The position numbers were made by a program, and so were the translations under genes. From Pseudomonas taiwanensis (GTDB lineage: Bacteria; Pseudomonadota; Gammaproteobacteria; Pseudomonadales; Pseudomonadaceae), in assembly GCF_013393345.1 (NCBI RefSeq), contig NZ_QJRF01000045.1:1-64000 (forward strand): a DNA stretch of 64,000 nucleotides, read 5' to 3'. The notes under the pieces are model-generated. The model searched no databases. It was not told the origin of the DNA and saw only the letters and a program-made list of their open reading frames with translations. Shown here piece by piece: positions 27,496-36,079 of the stretch (within the stretch, counting starts at the first letter, position 1; the number at the start of each line of letters is the position of its first letter).

Positions 27496-28389
27496 ATGAA
27501 CCCCATGCGCCGACAGCTGCCCAGCATGATCTCCCTCACCTGCTTCGCCGCCTTCGCCCGGCACATGAGTGTCACCCGCGCGGCAGAAGAACTGAGCCTC
27601 ACCCAGAGTGCCGTGAGCCGACAGATCAAGAACCTTGAAGACCTGCTGGGCCGCCCCCTGGTGGAGAAGGTGCGCCAACGCCTGCTGCTGACCGAATACG
27701 GCCGCCGCTACGTCGAGGAAATCAGCCCGCTGCTGGACCAATTGGAAGCCGCCACCCAGCGCATCAGCGCCACCAACTCGGGGCGTCTGCGGGTTGGCGC
27801 CGAACCCTCGCTCACCACCCGCTGGCTATTGCCGAAACTGAAGGCCTACGGACAGCTGCACCCGGAGATCGAACTGCAGGTGATGAACGACCTGCATCGC
27901 CTCTACGGGCTACTGGAGGGCTTCGACCTCGCCGTGCTGTTCGGTGACGGCCACTGGCCGGGGTTCGAGGCCAGACGCCTGATGGGCGGCGAGATGGTGG
28001 CGGTCTGCACGGCGGAACTGCTCCAGCGTCACGGCCCGGTGATCGAGCGCCGGGACATCCTGCGCTACCCCCTGCTCCACCACAGTGCCCTGGCCGACCA
28101 GGGCAAGTCCTCCACCCAGATCTGGCTCCAAAGCGCTGGTCTGTCGCCCAGGGAAATCGACGCCCTCCCCGGCCAGCGCCTGGAGCATTTCCAGTTCGTG
28201 CTCGACGCGGCCCTGCACGGCCTCGGCATAACCGTACTGCCGCGCTATTTCGTGGCGCCTGAGGTGGAGGCCGGTCGGCTGGTGGTCGTAAGCCAGGAGC
28301 CGCTCGAGTGTGGCGACTACTACCTGGTGGTACCGGAGGGATGTCGGGATGCCAAGGTCAGGGCGTTCGCCGACTGGCTGTTGCGCTGA
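27496..28389 (+). CDS. LysR-family regulator
   Basis: The 297-residue product has a GcvA-type helix-turn-helix (MSVTRAAEELSLTQSAVSRQIKNLEDLLGRPLVEK) and an effector domain. It is divergent from the class II aldolase, with about 100 bases between, the usual layout of a LysR regulator and its target. The start at MNPMRRQL is chosen from helix position; another ATG lies three codons on. Confidence 0.87.
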   Translation: MNPMRRQLPSMISLTCFAAFARHMSVTRAAEELSLTQSAVSRQIKNLEDLLGRPLVEKVRQRLLLTEYGRRYVEEISPLLDQLEAATQRISATNSGRLRVGAEPSLTTRWLLPKLKAYGQLHPEIELQVMNDLHRLYGLLEGFDLAVLFGDGHWPGFEARRLMGGEMVAVCTAELLQRHGPVIERRDILRYPLLHHSALADQGKSSTQIWLQSAGLSPREIDALPGQRLEHFQFVLDAALHGLGITVLPRYFVAPEVEAGRLVVVSQEPLECGDYYLVVPEGCRDAKVRAFADWLLR

Positions 28390-28394
28390 CGCCC

Positions 28395-28491
28395 TGTGGG
28401 GGCGATTTCAATCGCTAAGCGGACCGTAGGTTCGCCCCTGAGACATACGGGGGCGGCTTCGCCACCCTAAGCAAATAAATTCGCCCCCACA
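28395..28491. repeat. REP-like inverted repeat (GAATTCATTCGC family)
   Basis: TGTGGGGGCGATTTCAATCG left arm and a degraded AAATAAATTCGCCCCCACA right arm, between convergent regulator genes. Confidence 0.78.
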
Positions 28492-28502
28492 GAAAAGCCA
28501 AG

Positions 28503-29528
28503 TCAACGCTGAAGCGCTGTCGACTCCCTCGCCATCAGTTCGCTGCCCACGTCCACCAGGGCATCCCATTCGCCTTCGCCGCGAATACGCTGGCAAAGCA
28601 GTTCGACCGTTGCGTTGGCCACGCGCTCGGCGGGAATCCGCACGCTGGTAAGTGACGGCGTGGCCACTCGGGCGATGGGCAGGTCGCCGAAGCCGCAGAT
28701 ACCGAGTTCATCCGGAACCCGGATGCCGAGGCGCTGGCAGGTGAAGATCGCGCCGATCGCCGGCATGTCGTTGGTGAAGAAGGCTCCGTCGCAGTCGACT
28801 TCGCCACGCGCGAAGCGCTGGATCACGTCCACGCCGTCATCAATATGCGGCACGGGCGAGGTGTTGAGACGCAGGGGTTCGATGCCCAGACCATCGACCA
28901 CGGCCTGGCGGAATCCGGCGAAGCGCAGGTTCTCCCGCTCGTCATCGAAGCCGAAGAACGCCGGCTTGCGATAACCACATTCCACCAGGTGGCGACCGGC
29001 CGCCGCACCCGCTGCCCAGTTGGAGAAGCCCACGACCTGCCCCACGGGCGTACGCGGCACGTCGCCTTCCGGCAGGTCCCAGAGTTCGATCAGGGGGATA
29101 TCCGTGGCTTGCAACAGTTCCAGGGTTTCGGGGGCGTGGTAGCCGTAGGCGAGGATCAGCCCGTCCAGCTGACGTCCGAGAAAAGCGCGCAGCAGCTTGC
29201 CTTCCTCTTCCTGGGAAAAGCGGGTTTCACCGATCAGCAGGTGGTAGCCGGCTCGTGCCAGCCCTTGCTGGAGGATCTCGATGGTGGCCGCGAGGATGGG
29301 GTTGGTGATGGTGGTGATCAGGGCACCGATGATGCCGCTACGTCGCGTGACCAGTTGGCTCGCCGCCAGGTTGGGGACGTAACCCAGTTCGCGTACCGCC
29401 TGCTCGACCTTCTGCCGGGTCCGCTCGGAAACCATGTCCGGTTTGCTCAGCGCCCGCGACACCGTCATGCCAGAAACCCCGGCCAATTGGGCGACGTCGT
29501 GCAGCGTGGGTTTGCTCTTGGTCGACAT
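28503..29528 (-). CDS. LacI-family transcriptional regulator
   Basis: The 341-residue protein has the LacI helix-turn-helix and hinge (TLHDVAQLAGVSGMTVSRALSKPDMVS, then LGYVPNLAASQL) and a periplasmic-binding-like effector domain. It lies downstream of the AruI-like gene in the same direction, separated by a repeat. A LacI-type palindrome stands before that gene, so it is likely the target. The pattern resembles GntR-type gluconate repressors, but the ligand is unknown. Confidence 0.9.
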   Translation of the reverse strand: MSTKSKPTLHDVAQLAGVSGMTVSRALSKPDMVSERTRQKVEQAVRELGYVPNLAASQLVTRRSGIIGALITTITNPILAATIEILQQGLARAGYHLLIGETRFSQEEEGKLLRAFLGRQLDGLILAYGYHAPETLELLQATDIPLIELWDLPEGDVPRTPVGQVVGFSNWAAGAAAGRHLVECGYRKPAFFGFDDERENLRFAGFRQAVVDGLGIEPLRLNTSPVPHIDDGVDVIQRFARGEVDCDGAFFTNDMPAIGAIFTCQRLGIRVPDELGICGFGDLPIARVATPSLTSVRIPAERVANATVELLCQRIRGEGEWDALVDVGSELMARESTALQR

Positions 29529-29594
29529 CCTGGCCTCTGGCGCCGCGTTCAGGGAGGCGCATTATCCCTATCGGCACCCCAAGGAGCACGAATT

Positions 29595-29691
29595 TGTGGG
29601 GGCGAATTCATTCGCGAAGGGCAGCGCAGCTGCCCCCTGGGTCTCGAAAGGCGAACCTGCGGTCCGCTCAGCGATTGAAATCGCCCCCACA
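29595..29691. repeat. REP-like inverted repeat (GAATTCATTCGC family)
   Basis: TGTGGGGGCGAATTCATTCG left arm and an inverted ATTGAAATCGCCCCCACA right arm, between the LacI and AruI-like genes. Confidence 0.82.
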
Positions 29692-29705
29692 GGACACCTG
29701 CTTCG

Positions 29706-31316
29706 TTACTGCAGGAACTCCGCGTGCTCCCACACCTCGATCACCGTCGGGCGGTCAGCCTTGGCGGCAGTCTTCAGCAGCTCGGCCAGGTGTTCCAGGC
29801 TTTCGGCCTTCTCGGCGTTGCAGCCGAAGGCGCGGGCAAGGCCCTGGAAGTCCGGGGTGTAGATGTCGACGCCGATGGTGGGGATGTCGCGGTTCTTCAT
29901 GTAGCGCTTGATCTCGCCGTAGCCGCTGTTGTTCCACAGCAGCACGATGATCGGCGCGCCGGCCTCCACGGCCGAGGCCAGTTCCGGCAGGGTGAACTGG
30001 ATGCCACCGTCGCCGATAAGCGCGATCACCGGGCGATCCGGCGCAGCCAGCTTGGCTCCGACAGCCGCAGGCAGGCCGTAGCCGAGGGTGCCGTAGCCGG
30101 TGGCGGAGTTGAACCAGCTGCGGGTGCGGGTGGCTTCGAACAGGTGGTTGCCGGAGTACACAGGCTGGGTGGAGTCGCCTGCGACGATCAGGTCCGGCAG
30201 GGTCTGCTGCAGGGTTTCCAGGACCTTGCGCTGGCCATTCCAGGTTTCCGGCCATTGGGCGTCCAGCTCGGCACGCACGGCGGCGGCGCGCTTCGAGCCG
30301 GCACTCTCGGCATTGAAGGAAGCGGTCGCGCCCAGCGCATCGGCCAGGGCAGCCATGGCCTTGCGGGAGTCGCTGAGGATGGCGATATCGGCCGGGTAGT
30401 TACGGTTCAGCTGCTCGGCGTCGATATCGATGCGGATCAGTTGGCTCTCGATACGGAAGTTGCCGTCGAACACCACGTCGTAGTCGGTCTCGCCCAGCTC
30501 GGTGCCGATGGCCAGCACCACGTCGGACTCCAGCACCATCTGGCGCACCGGCACCCAGGCCTGGTTGCAGCCCAGCGCCAGCGGATGGCCCTTGGGCAGC
30601 ACACCCTTGGCGTTGATGGTGTAGGCGGTGGGCGCATCCAGCGCTTCGACCAGACGCTGGGCTTCAGCGCCCGCGTCGGCGCAGCCGCCGCCCAGGAGAA
30701 CCAGCGGACGCCGGGCACCCTTGAGCATGTCGGCAGCGCGGGCGATGGCGTCCAGGCAAGGACCGGGACGGCTCGGCAGCGCGCCCAGCTTGCGGCGCAC
30801 GTGGTCGGCCGGAGCGGTGATGACGTCGATCGGAATCTCGATGTGTACCGGACGCGGGCGCGCGCCATTGAACACGGCGAAGGCGCGGGTCAGTACGTCC
30901 GGCAGCTCGTCGGGGCGCATCAGGGTGTGGCTGAAGGCGGCGACACCGGAAACCAGGTTGCGCTGGGAAGGCAGCTCGTGGAGACGGCCGCCGCCCATGC
31001 CCAGTTGTTCGGTGTTGTTGACGCTGGAAATCACCAGCATCGGAATGGAGTCGGCGTAGGCCTGGCCCATGGCGGTGGTGATGTTGGTCATGCCCGGGCC
31101 GGTGATGATGAAGCACACGCCCGGCTTGCCGGACACGCGGGCGTAACCATCGGCCATGAAGCCTGCACCCTGCTCGTGGCGCGGGGTCACGTGACGAATA
31201 GCGGTATTGGGCAGGCCGCGATACAGCTCCACCGTGTGCACGCCAGGGATACCGAAAACGGTATCCACGCCAAAGCCTTCCAGCAGCTCAACCAGCAGTT
31301 CTCCGCAGGTCAACAT
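29706..31316 (-). CDS. Thiamine-diphosphate enzyme, AruI-like (2-oxo acid decarboxylase/acetolactate synthase family)
   Basis: The 536-residue protein has the ThDP-enzyme layout: GIPGVHTVELYRGL and the activating glutamate in RHEQGAGFMADGYAR near the N-terminus, a central domain, and GDGGIQFTLPELASAVE...NNSGYGEI for cofactor binding. The N-terminal motifs are close, from memory, to 5-guanidino-2-oxopentanoate decarboxylase AruI of the arginine transaminase pathway. No AruH-like transaminase lies nearby, so the exact 2-oxo acid is open. A LacI-type operator is 54-67 bases upstream. Confidence 0.82.
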   Translation of the reverse strand: MLTCGELLVELLEGFGVDTVFGIPGVHTVELYRGLPNTAIRHVTPRHEQGAGFMADGYARVSGKPGVCFIITGPGMTNITTAMGQAYADSIPMLVISSVNNTEQLGMGGGRLHELPSQRNLVSGVAAFSHTLMRPDELPDVLTRAFAVFNGARPRPVHIEIPIDVITAPADHVRRKLGALPSRPGPCLDAIARAADMLKGARRPLVLLGGGCADAGAEAQRLVEALDAPTAYTINAKGVLPKGHPLALGCNQAWVPVRQMVLESDVVLAIGTELGETDYDVVFDGNFRIESQLIRIDIDAEQLNRNYPADIAILSDSRKAMAALADALGATASFNAESAGSKRAAAVRAELDAQWPETWNGQRKVLETLQQTLPDLIVAGDSTQPVYSGNHLFEATRTRSWFNSATGYGTLGYGLPAAVGAKLAAPDRPVIALIGDGGIQFTLPELASAVEAGAPIIVLLWNNSGYGEIKRYMKNRDIPTIGVDIYTPDFQGLARAFGCNAEKAESLEHLAELLKTAAKADRPTVIEVWEHAEFLQ

Positions 31317-31357
31317 GGGCAGTCCTCCAAAGGATCGGTCATCGAATGGGGCGCACT

Positions 31358-31383
31358 CTAACACCAGATTGTTAGCGTTAACA
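31358..31383 (-). promoter_or_regulatory. LacI-type operator
   Basis: TGTTAGCGTTAACA (31370-31383) is a near-perfect palindrome with the central CG typical of LacI-family sites. It overlaps CTAACA-N6-TGTTAG (31358-31375). It precedes the AruI-like gene. Confidence 0.7.
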
Positions 31384-31427
31384 TCACGCTTGTCAGATTT
31401 TTCTTCTACCCGGTTTCCACTCGTCCT

Positions 31428-32213
31428 TTAATCGATTTCCAACTCCACCCAGGTCGGTGCATGGTCGCTGGCCTTTGGTTCGCCGCGTACCCAGCGATCG
31501 ACACCAGCATCTCGTAGCTTCGGGGCCAGCGACGGGGTGAGCAGCAGATGATCGATCCGCAGACCGGCGTTGCGCTGCCAGTGCTGGCGGAAATAGTCCC
31601 AGAAGGTGTAGATGCGCTCCTCCGGATATAGGGCTCGTAGCGCATCGGTCCAGCCCTGCTCCAGCAGACGCTGGTAACAGGCCCGGCTCTCCGGCTGTAG
31701 CAGGGCATCCTTCTGCCAGGAACGCGGGTTGTAGATATCGAAGTCCGTGGGCACGACATTGAAGTCCCCCGCCAGAACAACGGGGTGCCCGCTGGCCTGC
31801 AGTTCCCCGGCGCGCGCGATGAGTCGTTCGAACCACGCCAGCTTGTAGTCGAACCGCGGACCTGGCTGCGGGTTGCCATTGGGTAGATACAGGCACGCCA
31901 CCAACACGCCGCGCACGGCCGCTTCCAGGTATCGACTCTGAATGTCCTCAGGGTCGCCCGGCAGCCCCCGGGAGGACTCCAGCGGCTCCTCGTCACGCGC
32001 GAGAATCGCCACGCCGTTCCACGACGCCTGCCCATGCCAGATGGCGCCATAGCCAGCCTTGCGCAGCTCCGCTGCTGGAAACTGCTTGTCCTGCATCTTC
32101 AGCTCCTGCAGGCAAGCCACATCCGGCTTCTCTTTCTCCAACCAGTGCAGCAGAGCAGGCAAGCGCGAACGCAGCCCGTTGACGTTGAAAGTGGCGATTC
32201 GCAACCGGCTCAT
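31428..32213 (-). CDS. xthA: Exodeoxyribonuclease III
   Basis: The 261-residue enzyme has the ExoIII/AP-endonuclease motifs: ATFNVNGLRSR, CLQELKMQD with the metal-binding glutamate, AGDFNVVPTDFD, RIDHLLLTP and SDHAPTWVELE. It cuts DNA at abasic sites and removes 3' blocking groups in base-excision repair. Length is usual. It is divergent from the thioredoxin-like gene. Confidence 0.93.
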   Translation of the reverse strand: MSRLRIATFNVNGLRSRLPALLHWLEKEKPDVACLQELKMQDKQFPAAELRKAGYGAIWHGQASWNGVAILARDEEPLESSRGLPGDPEDIQSRYLEAAVRGVLVACLYLPNGNPQPGPRFDYKLAWFERLIARAGELQASGHPVVLAGDFNVVPTDFDIYNPRSWQKDALLQPESRACYQRLLEQGWTDALRALYPEERIYTFWDYFRQHWQRNAGLRIDHLLLTPSLAPKLRDAGVDRWVRGEPKASDHAPTWVELEID

Positions 32214-32401
32214 ACCCTGGTTCTCCTGCTCGCGGTTCTATGGAGGACAGGCCAGTGCCGACCAGGGTTCGAACGATTGGCGTGATCGGATTGAACCTTC
32301 CGCGCCGACGCGGGCTCGGAACAGACATGAAGCCACCAGGAGCATCGCCATGCCGTCCAATGCGCCCACTCCCTCGCCGGCCGAAAAGCAGGAGTGAGCC
32401 C

Positions 32402-32728
32402 GTGTCCATGACCACCAGCTACCTGGACAACGAGCCCAGCCCCACCGCGGTAGCGGCGCTCTCGGGCGCGACGCTGCTCGAGTTCGGCGCCTCATGGTGC
32501 GGCTATTGCCGCGCCATACAGCCACTGCTGGCAGAGGCGTTCGATGCCTATCCCGAAGTGCGCCACCTGAAGATCGAAGACGCCAAGGGGCGCCCCCTGG
32601 GTCGCTCCTTCCAGATTCGTCTCTGGCCGACCCTGATCTTCCTGCGCGACGGCCGGGAACTGGCCCGGCTGGTGCGCCCTACCCGCCTCGACGAGATCGA
32701 AGAAGCATTCCTGCGCCTGTTCGGCTGA
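32402..32728 (+). CDS. Thioredoxin-family protein
   Basis: The 108-residue protein has FGASWCGYCRAIQPLL with the CxxC active site and a cis-proline region (RLWPTLIFLRDG). The GTG at 32402, seven bases after AGGAG, is preferred over the ATG two codons on. Just before it a 15-codon frame (32350-32397, MPSNAPTPSPAEKQE) has its own AGGAG and ends at the ribosome-binding site, which could couple translation. It probably acts as a cytoplasmic disulphide reductase. Confidence 0.85.
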   Translation: MSMTTSYLDNEPSPTAVAALSGATLLEFGASWCGYCRAIQPLLAEAFDAYPEVRHLKIEDAKGRPLGRSFQIRLWPTLIFLRDGRELARLVRPTRLDEIEEAFLRLFG

Positions 32729-32734
32729 ACAGTC

Positions 32735-34315
32735 TCAACCGAGGAACAGCTTGCAGGCCGGGTTGTCGCTCTCTTCCCAATACGGGTAACCGATCTCGTC
32801 CAGCGCTTCGAAGATCAGGTGATTCTCGTCTTCCGGCACCTGCAGTCCGGCCAACACGCGACCGTCGGCGGCACCGTGATTGCGGTAGTGGAACAGGGTG
32901 ATGTTCCAGCGCCCGCCCAGCTTGTTGAGGAAGTTGAACAGCGCCCCCGGACGCTCAGGGAATTCGAAGCGGAAAAGCCGCTCTTCGCCGATGTACGCGG
33001 CGCGGCCACCGACCATGTGGCGGACATGCATCTTCGCCAGTTCGTTCTCGGTCAGGTCGAGCACCGGAAAACCTTGCTCCTGCAGGCTTTCCACGAGGGC
33101 CGCGCGAGGATCGGTAAGCGGATGGGTCTGCACGCCGACGAAGATGTGTGCCTCGTCACCCGAGTTGTAGCGATAGTTGAACTCGGTGATCTGCCGCCGC
33201 CCCAGCGCCTCGCAGAAGGCTTTGAACGAACCGGGGCGCTCCGGCAGTGTCACGGCGATGATCGCTTCGCGCTTCTCCCCCAGTTCGGCACGCTCGGCCA
33301 CATGGCGCAGGCGGTCGAAGTTGACGTTGGCGCCCGAATCGATGGCTACCAGGGTCTGGCCACTGGCGCCGTCGCGCTCCACGTACTTCTTGATCCCAGC
33401 CACGGCCAGTGCGCCAGCGGGTTCGGTGATGGAACGGGTGTCGTCGTAGATGTCCTTGATCGCCGCGCAGATCTCGTCCGCACTCACGGTCAGCACCTCA
33501 TCGACGAAATGCCGGCAGACCTCGAAGTTGTGCGCGCCGATCTGCGCCACCGCCACCCCATCGGCGAACAGCCCGACCTGGTTCAGCACCACCCTTTCCC
33601 CGGCGGCCATTGCGGCCTGCAGGCAATTGGAATCCTCCGGCTCGACGCCGATCACCTTCACCTCGGGTCGCAGGTATTTCACATAGGCGGCGATGCCAGC
33701 GATCAGGCTGCCGCCGCCCACGGGCACGAAGATGGCGTCCAGGCGGCCGGCATGCTGGCGGAGGATTTCCATGGCGACGGTGCCCTGCCCGGCGATCACA
33801 TCCGGGTCGTCATAGGGCGGCACGAAGGTCAGCCCCTGCTCCGCCGATAGTTCCAGCGCGTGGGCCAGCGCATCGGGGAAGGCATCGCCGTGCAGCACCA
33901 CCTTGCCGCCCCGGGAACGCACGCCCTGCACCTTCAGCTCGGGGGTGGTGCGCGGCATCACGATGGTGGCCGCCACTCCCAGCTCACGGGCCGCCAGGGC
34001 CAGGCCCTGGGCGTGGTTGCCCGCCGAAGCGGCGATCACGCCACGCGCGCGCTCTTCAGCGCTCAACTGCACCACGCGGTTGTAGGCGCCACGAATCTTG
34101 AAGGAATACACCGGCTGCAGATCTTCACGCTTGAGCAGTACCTGGTTGCCGAGGCGCTCGCTCAGTTGCCGCGCAGGCTGCAGGGGCGTCTCGATGGCCA
34201 CGTCGTACACCGGCGCGGCGAGGATCTTGCGCACGTAATGCTTGAGCAGGCTTTCGCGCTCATCCAGCGGGCGCTCGGTGAGTGGTTCGTCGGGGTGGCT
34301 GGTGAAGGTGGTCAT
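32735..34315 (-). CDS. ilvA: Biosynthetic threonine dehydratase (threonine ammonia-lyase)
   Basis: The 526-residue protein has the PLP-binding SFKIRGAYN lysine, the SAGNHAQGLALAA and VGGGSLIAG phosphate-binding loops, and two C-terminal ACT-like regulatory domains (RPGSFKAFCEALG and RPGALFNFLNKLG). It makes 2-oxobutyrate from threonine, the first step to isoleucine, and is fed back by isoleucine and valine. AGGAG seven bases before the ATG fixes the start. The leader upstream holds a short isoleucine-containing peptide and a terminator with a competing arm. Confidence 0.95.
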   Translation of the reverse strand: MTTFTSHPDEPLTERPLDERESLLKHYVRKILAAPVYDVAIETPLQPARQLSERLGNQVLLKREDLQPVYSFKIRGAYNRVVQLSAEERARGVIAASAGNHAQGLALAARELGVAATIVMPRTTPELKVQGVRSRGGKVVLHGDAFPDALAHALELSAEQGLTFVPPYDDPDVIAGQGTVAMEILRQHAGRLDAIFVPVGGGSLIAGIAAYVKYLRPEVKVIGVEPEDSNCLQAAMAAGERVVLNQVGLFADGVAVAQIGAHNFEVCRHFVDEVLTVSADEICAAIKDIYDDTRSITEPAGALAVAGIKKYVERDGASGQTLVAIDSGANVNFDRLRHVAERAELGEKREAIIAVTLPERPGSFKAFCEALGRRQITEFNYRYNSGDEAHIFVGVQTHPLTDPRAALVESLQEQGFPVLDLTENELAKMHVRHMVGGRAAYIGEERLFRFEFPERPGALFNFLNKLGGRWNITLFHYRNHGAADGRVLAGLQVPEDENHLIFEALDEIGYPYWEESDNPACKLFLG

Positions 34316-34357
34316 GCTGGGCTCCTGGTTTCGATCTTGGCACCCAGGAGACAGAAG

Positions 34358-34384
34358 GAAAAAACCCGCCTCGAGGGCGGGTTT
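34358..34384 (-). terminator. Candidate ilvA attenuator terminator
   Basis: On the coding strand AAACCCGCC-CTCGA-GGCGGGTTT is followed by a run of T. It lies 43 bases before the ilvA ATG. An identical GGCGGGTT inside the end of the leader peptide (34402-34409) can pair with the same AACCCGCC arm, giving an antiterminator alternative. Confidence 0.75.
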
Positions 34385-34399
34385 CTGTTTGGTCGTCGG

Positions 34400-34465
34400 C
34401 TAACCCGCCACTGCTGGAATGGCGGTAATAATCGCGGGGCCGGACAACCAAGGGAATTGAGTCAT
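34400..34465 (-). CDS. Candidate ilvA leader peptide (21 residues)
   Basis: The frame reads MTQFPWLSGP then AIITAIPAVAG, with three isoleucine codons (all ATT, two adjacent), one leucine, one valine and one threonine. Its stop codon overlaps the antiterminator arm. No strong ribosome-binding site is seen before the ATG, which weakens the case. If translated, stalling at the ATT codons would leave the arm at 34402-34409 free. Confidence 0.5.
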   Translation of the reverse strand: MTQFPWLSGPAIITAIPAVAG

Positions 34466-34549
34466 GGCGGGCAATCTAGAGGCCCGCAGTCCTACAGGTC
34501 AAGAAGAAAATGCACTCAACGAAAAAGGAAGGGGCCGATAACCGCACCG

Positions 34550-34744
34550 TCAGGAGACATGGTCGCGCACGATCCGCAGCTCGGCCGCGTCCTGGTTCAT
34601 TCGCTGGATCACATTGAACAACTGCTCCTTCAGCACGGCGTCACCAATGCGATCGGCCGCGCGCATCACGGCCAGGGCGGCGTCCTCGTTGTTCATCGCC
34701 ACGGCGTCCAGGGTCTTGCGGAAGTTTCTAACGGTACGGGTCAC
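34550..34744 (-). CDS. Small hypothetical protein
   Basis: The 64-residue product (TVRNFRKTLDAVAMNN...) is helical and charged, with no signal or membrane segment. It starts with GTG, eight bases after GGAG. It is divergent from mltA and upstream of the ilvA leader in the same direction. The composition and ribosome-binding site support a real gene. Function is unknown. Confidence 0.65.
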   Translation of the reverse strand: MTRTVRNFRKTLDAVAMNNEDAALAVMRAADRIGDAVLKEQLFNVIQRMNQDAAELRIVRDHVS

Positions 34745-34900
34745 ACCAAAGGCTCCAGAAAATCTGTGTGCACCCTATTAGATGAATATTTCTCTTTGAT
34801 TTCAGTGGCTTGGATCAATGCTTCGGTCCGCCCAATTTGACGTTGCCAGCGCCATTCACCAAGCTACCGCCCTCGAATCGCTCATCAGGAACATCACGAC

Positions 34901-36079
34901 GTGATTGCCCCTCTCTACCGTCGGGGCCGGCTGGCGCTGTGCGTCGCCGCCCTGCTCTCCTTGCTCGCTGGTTGCGACAAGGAACCCACCAAGCCCGAGC
35001 CACCTAAGGTCGACACCTACACCAAGGCGACCTGGGAAGAACTCCCCACCAGCAGCGACGCCGACGTCATCGCAGGCTTCAGCGCCTGGCGCTCGGCCTG
35101 TGCACGCCTGGCCAAGGACCCAGTCTGGTCCGCTACCTGCAGCAGCGCCGCTCAAGTGCCACAAGACCCGGCCGCCATCCGCACCTGGCTCAAGGCGCAG
35201 CTGGAGGTCTACAGCCTGCGCAACGCGCGCAACAGCCCGCAGGGCCTGATTACCGGCTATTACGAGCCGGTCTATGCCGGCAGCCTGGAACACAGCGAGC
35301 AGACGCCCGTTCCCGTCTACGGAATTCCCGAAGACATGATCGTGGTCGCCCTCGACAGCCTCTATCCGGAACTCAAGGGCAAGCGCCTGCGCGGCCGCCT
35401 GGAAGGCCGCGTGCTCAAACCCTATGACGATGCCGCCACCATCCGCACTCAAGGCGTCAAGGCGCCTGTCCTGGCCTGGTTGGCCGACCCGATGGACCTG
35501 CAATTCCTGCAGATCCAGGGCTCCGGACGCATTCAACTGGAGAGCGGCCGGCAACTGCGCATCGGTTACGCCGACCAGAACGGCCACCCCTATCGCCCGG
35601 TGGGCCGCTGGCTGGTGGAACAGGGCCAGTTGAAGCAGGAAGAAGTCAGCATGGGCAGGATTCGCGACTGGGCGAAAGCCAATCCGCAGCGGGTGCCGGA
35701 ACTGCTGGCGAGCAACCCGAGCTTCGTCTTCTTCGGCCTCAACCCGGACAGCAACGAAGGCCCGCGTGGCTCGCTCAACGTGCCGCTCACCGCCGGCTAC
35801 AGTGTGGCCATCGACCGCAAGGTGATCCCCCTCGGCAGCCTGCTCTGGCTCTCCACCACCCGCCCCGATGGCAGCCCGGTGATCCGTCCGGTCGCCGCCC
35901 AGGACACCGGTGGCGCCATTGCCGGCGAAGTCCGCGCGGACCTGTTCTGGGGCACTGGCGCCGAAGCGGGGGAACTGGCCGGCAACATGAAACAGCAAGG
36001 ACAGATCTGGCTGCTCTGGCCCAAGGGCGTTCCGTTGCCTGGTTCGTCCGCAACACAGGTTCAAGGAGGTAAGTCATGA
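34901..36079 (+). CDS. mltA: Membrane-bound lytic murein transglycosylase A
   Basis: The 392-residue protein is a lipoprotein (LSLLAGC lipobox, C25) with the MltA domain (GLITGYYEPVYAGS, FLQIQGSGRI, NPSFVFF) and the C-terminal 3D domain holding the catalytic aspartate in RPVAAQDTGGAI. It cuts peptidoglycan glycan strands with anhydro-sugar formation at the outer membrane. It starts with GTG after AGGA and overlaps the GNAT gene by ATGA. Confidence 0.93.
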   Translation: MIAPLYRRGRLALCVAALLSLLAGCDKEPTKPEPPKVDTYTKATWEELPTSSDADVIAGFSAWRSACARLAKDPVWSATCSSAAQVPQDPAAIRTWLKAQLEVYSLRNARNSPQGLITGYYEPVYAGSLEHSEQTPVPVYGIPEDMIVVALDSLYPELKGKRLRGRLEGRVLKPYDDAATIRTQGVKAPVLAWLADPMDLQFLQIQGSGRIQLESGRQLRIGYADQNGHPYRPVGRWLVEQGQLKQEEVSMGRIRDWAKANPQRVPELLASNPSFVFFGLNPDSNEGPRGSLNVPLTAGYSVAIDRKVIPLGSLLWLSTTRPDGSPVIRPVAAQDTGGAIAGEVRADLFWGTGAEAGELAGNMKQQGQIWLLWPKGVPLPGSSATQVQGGKS

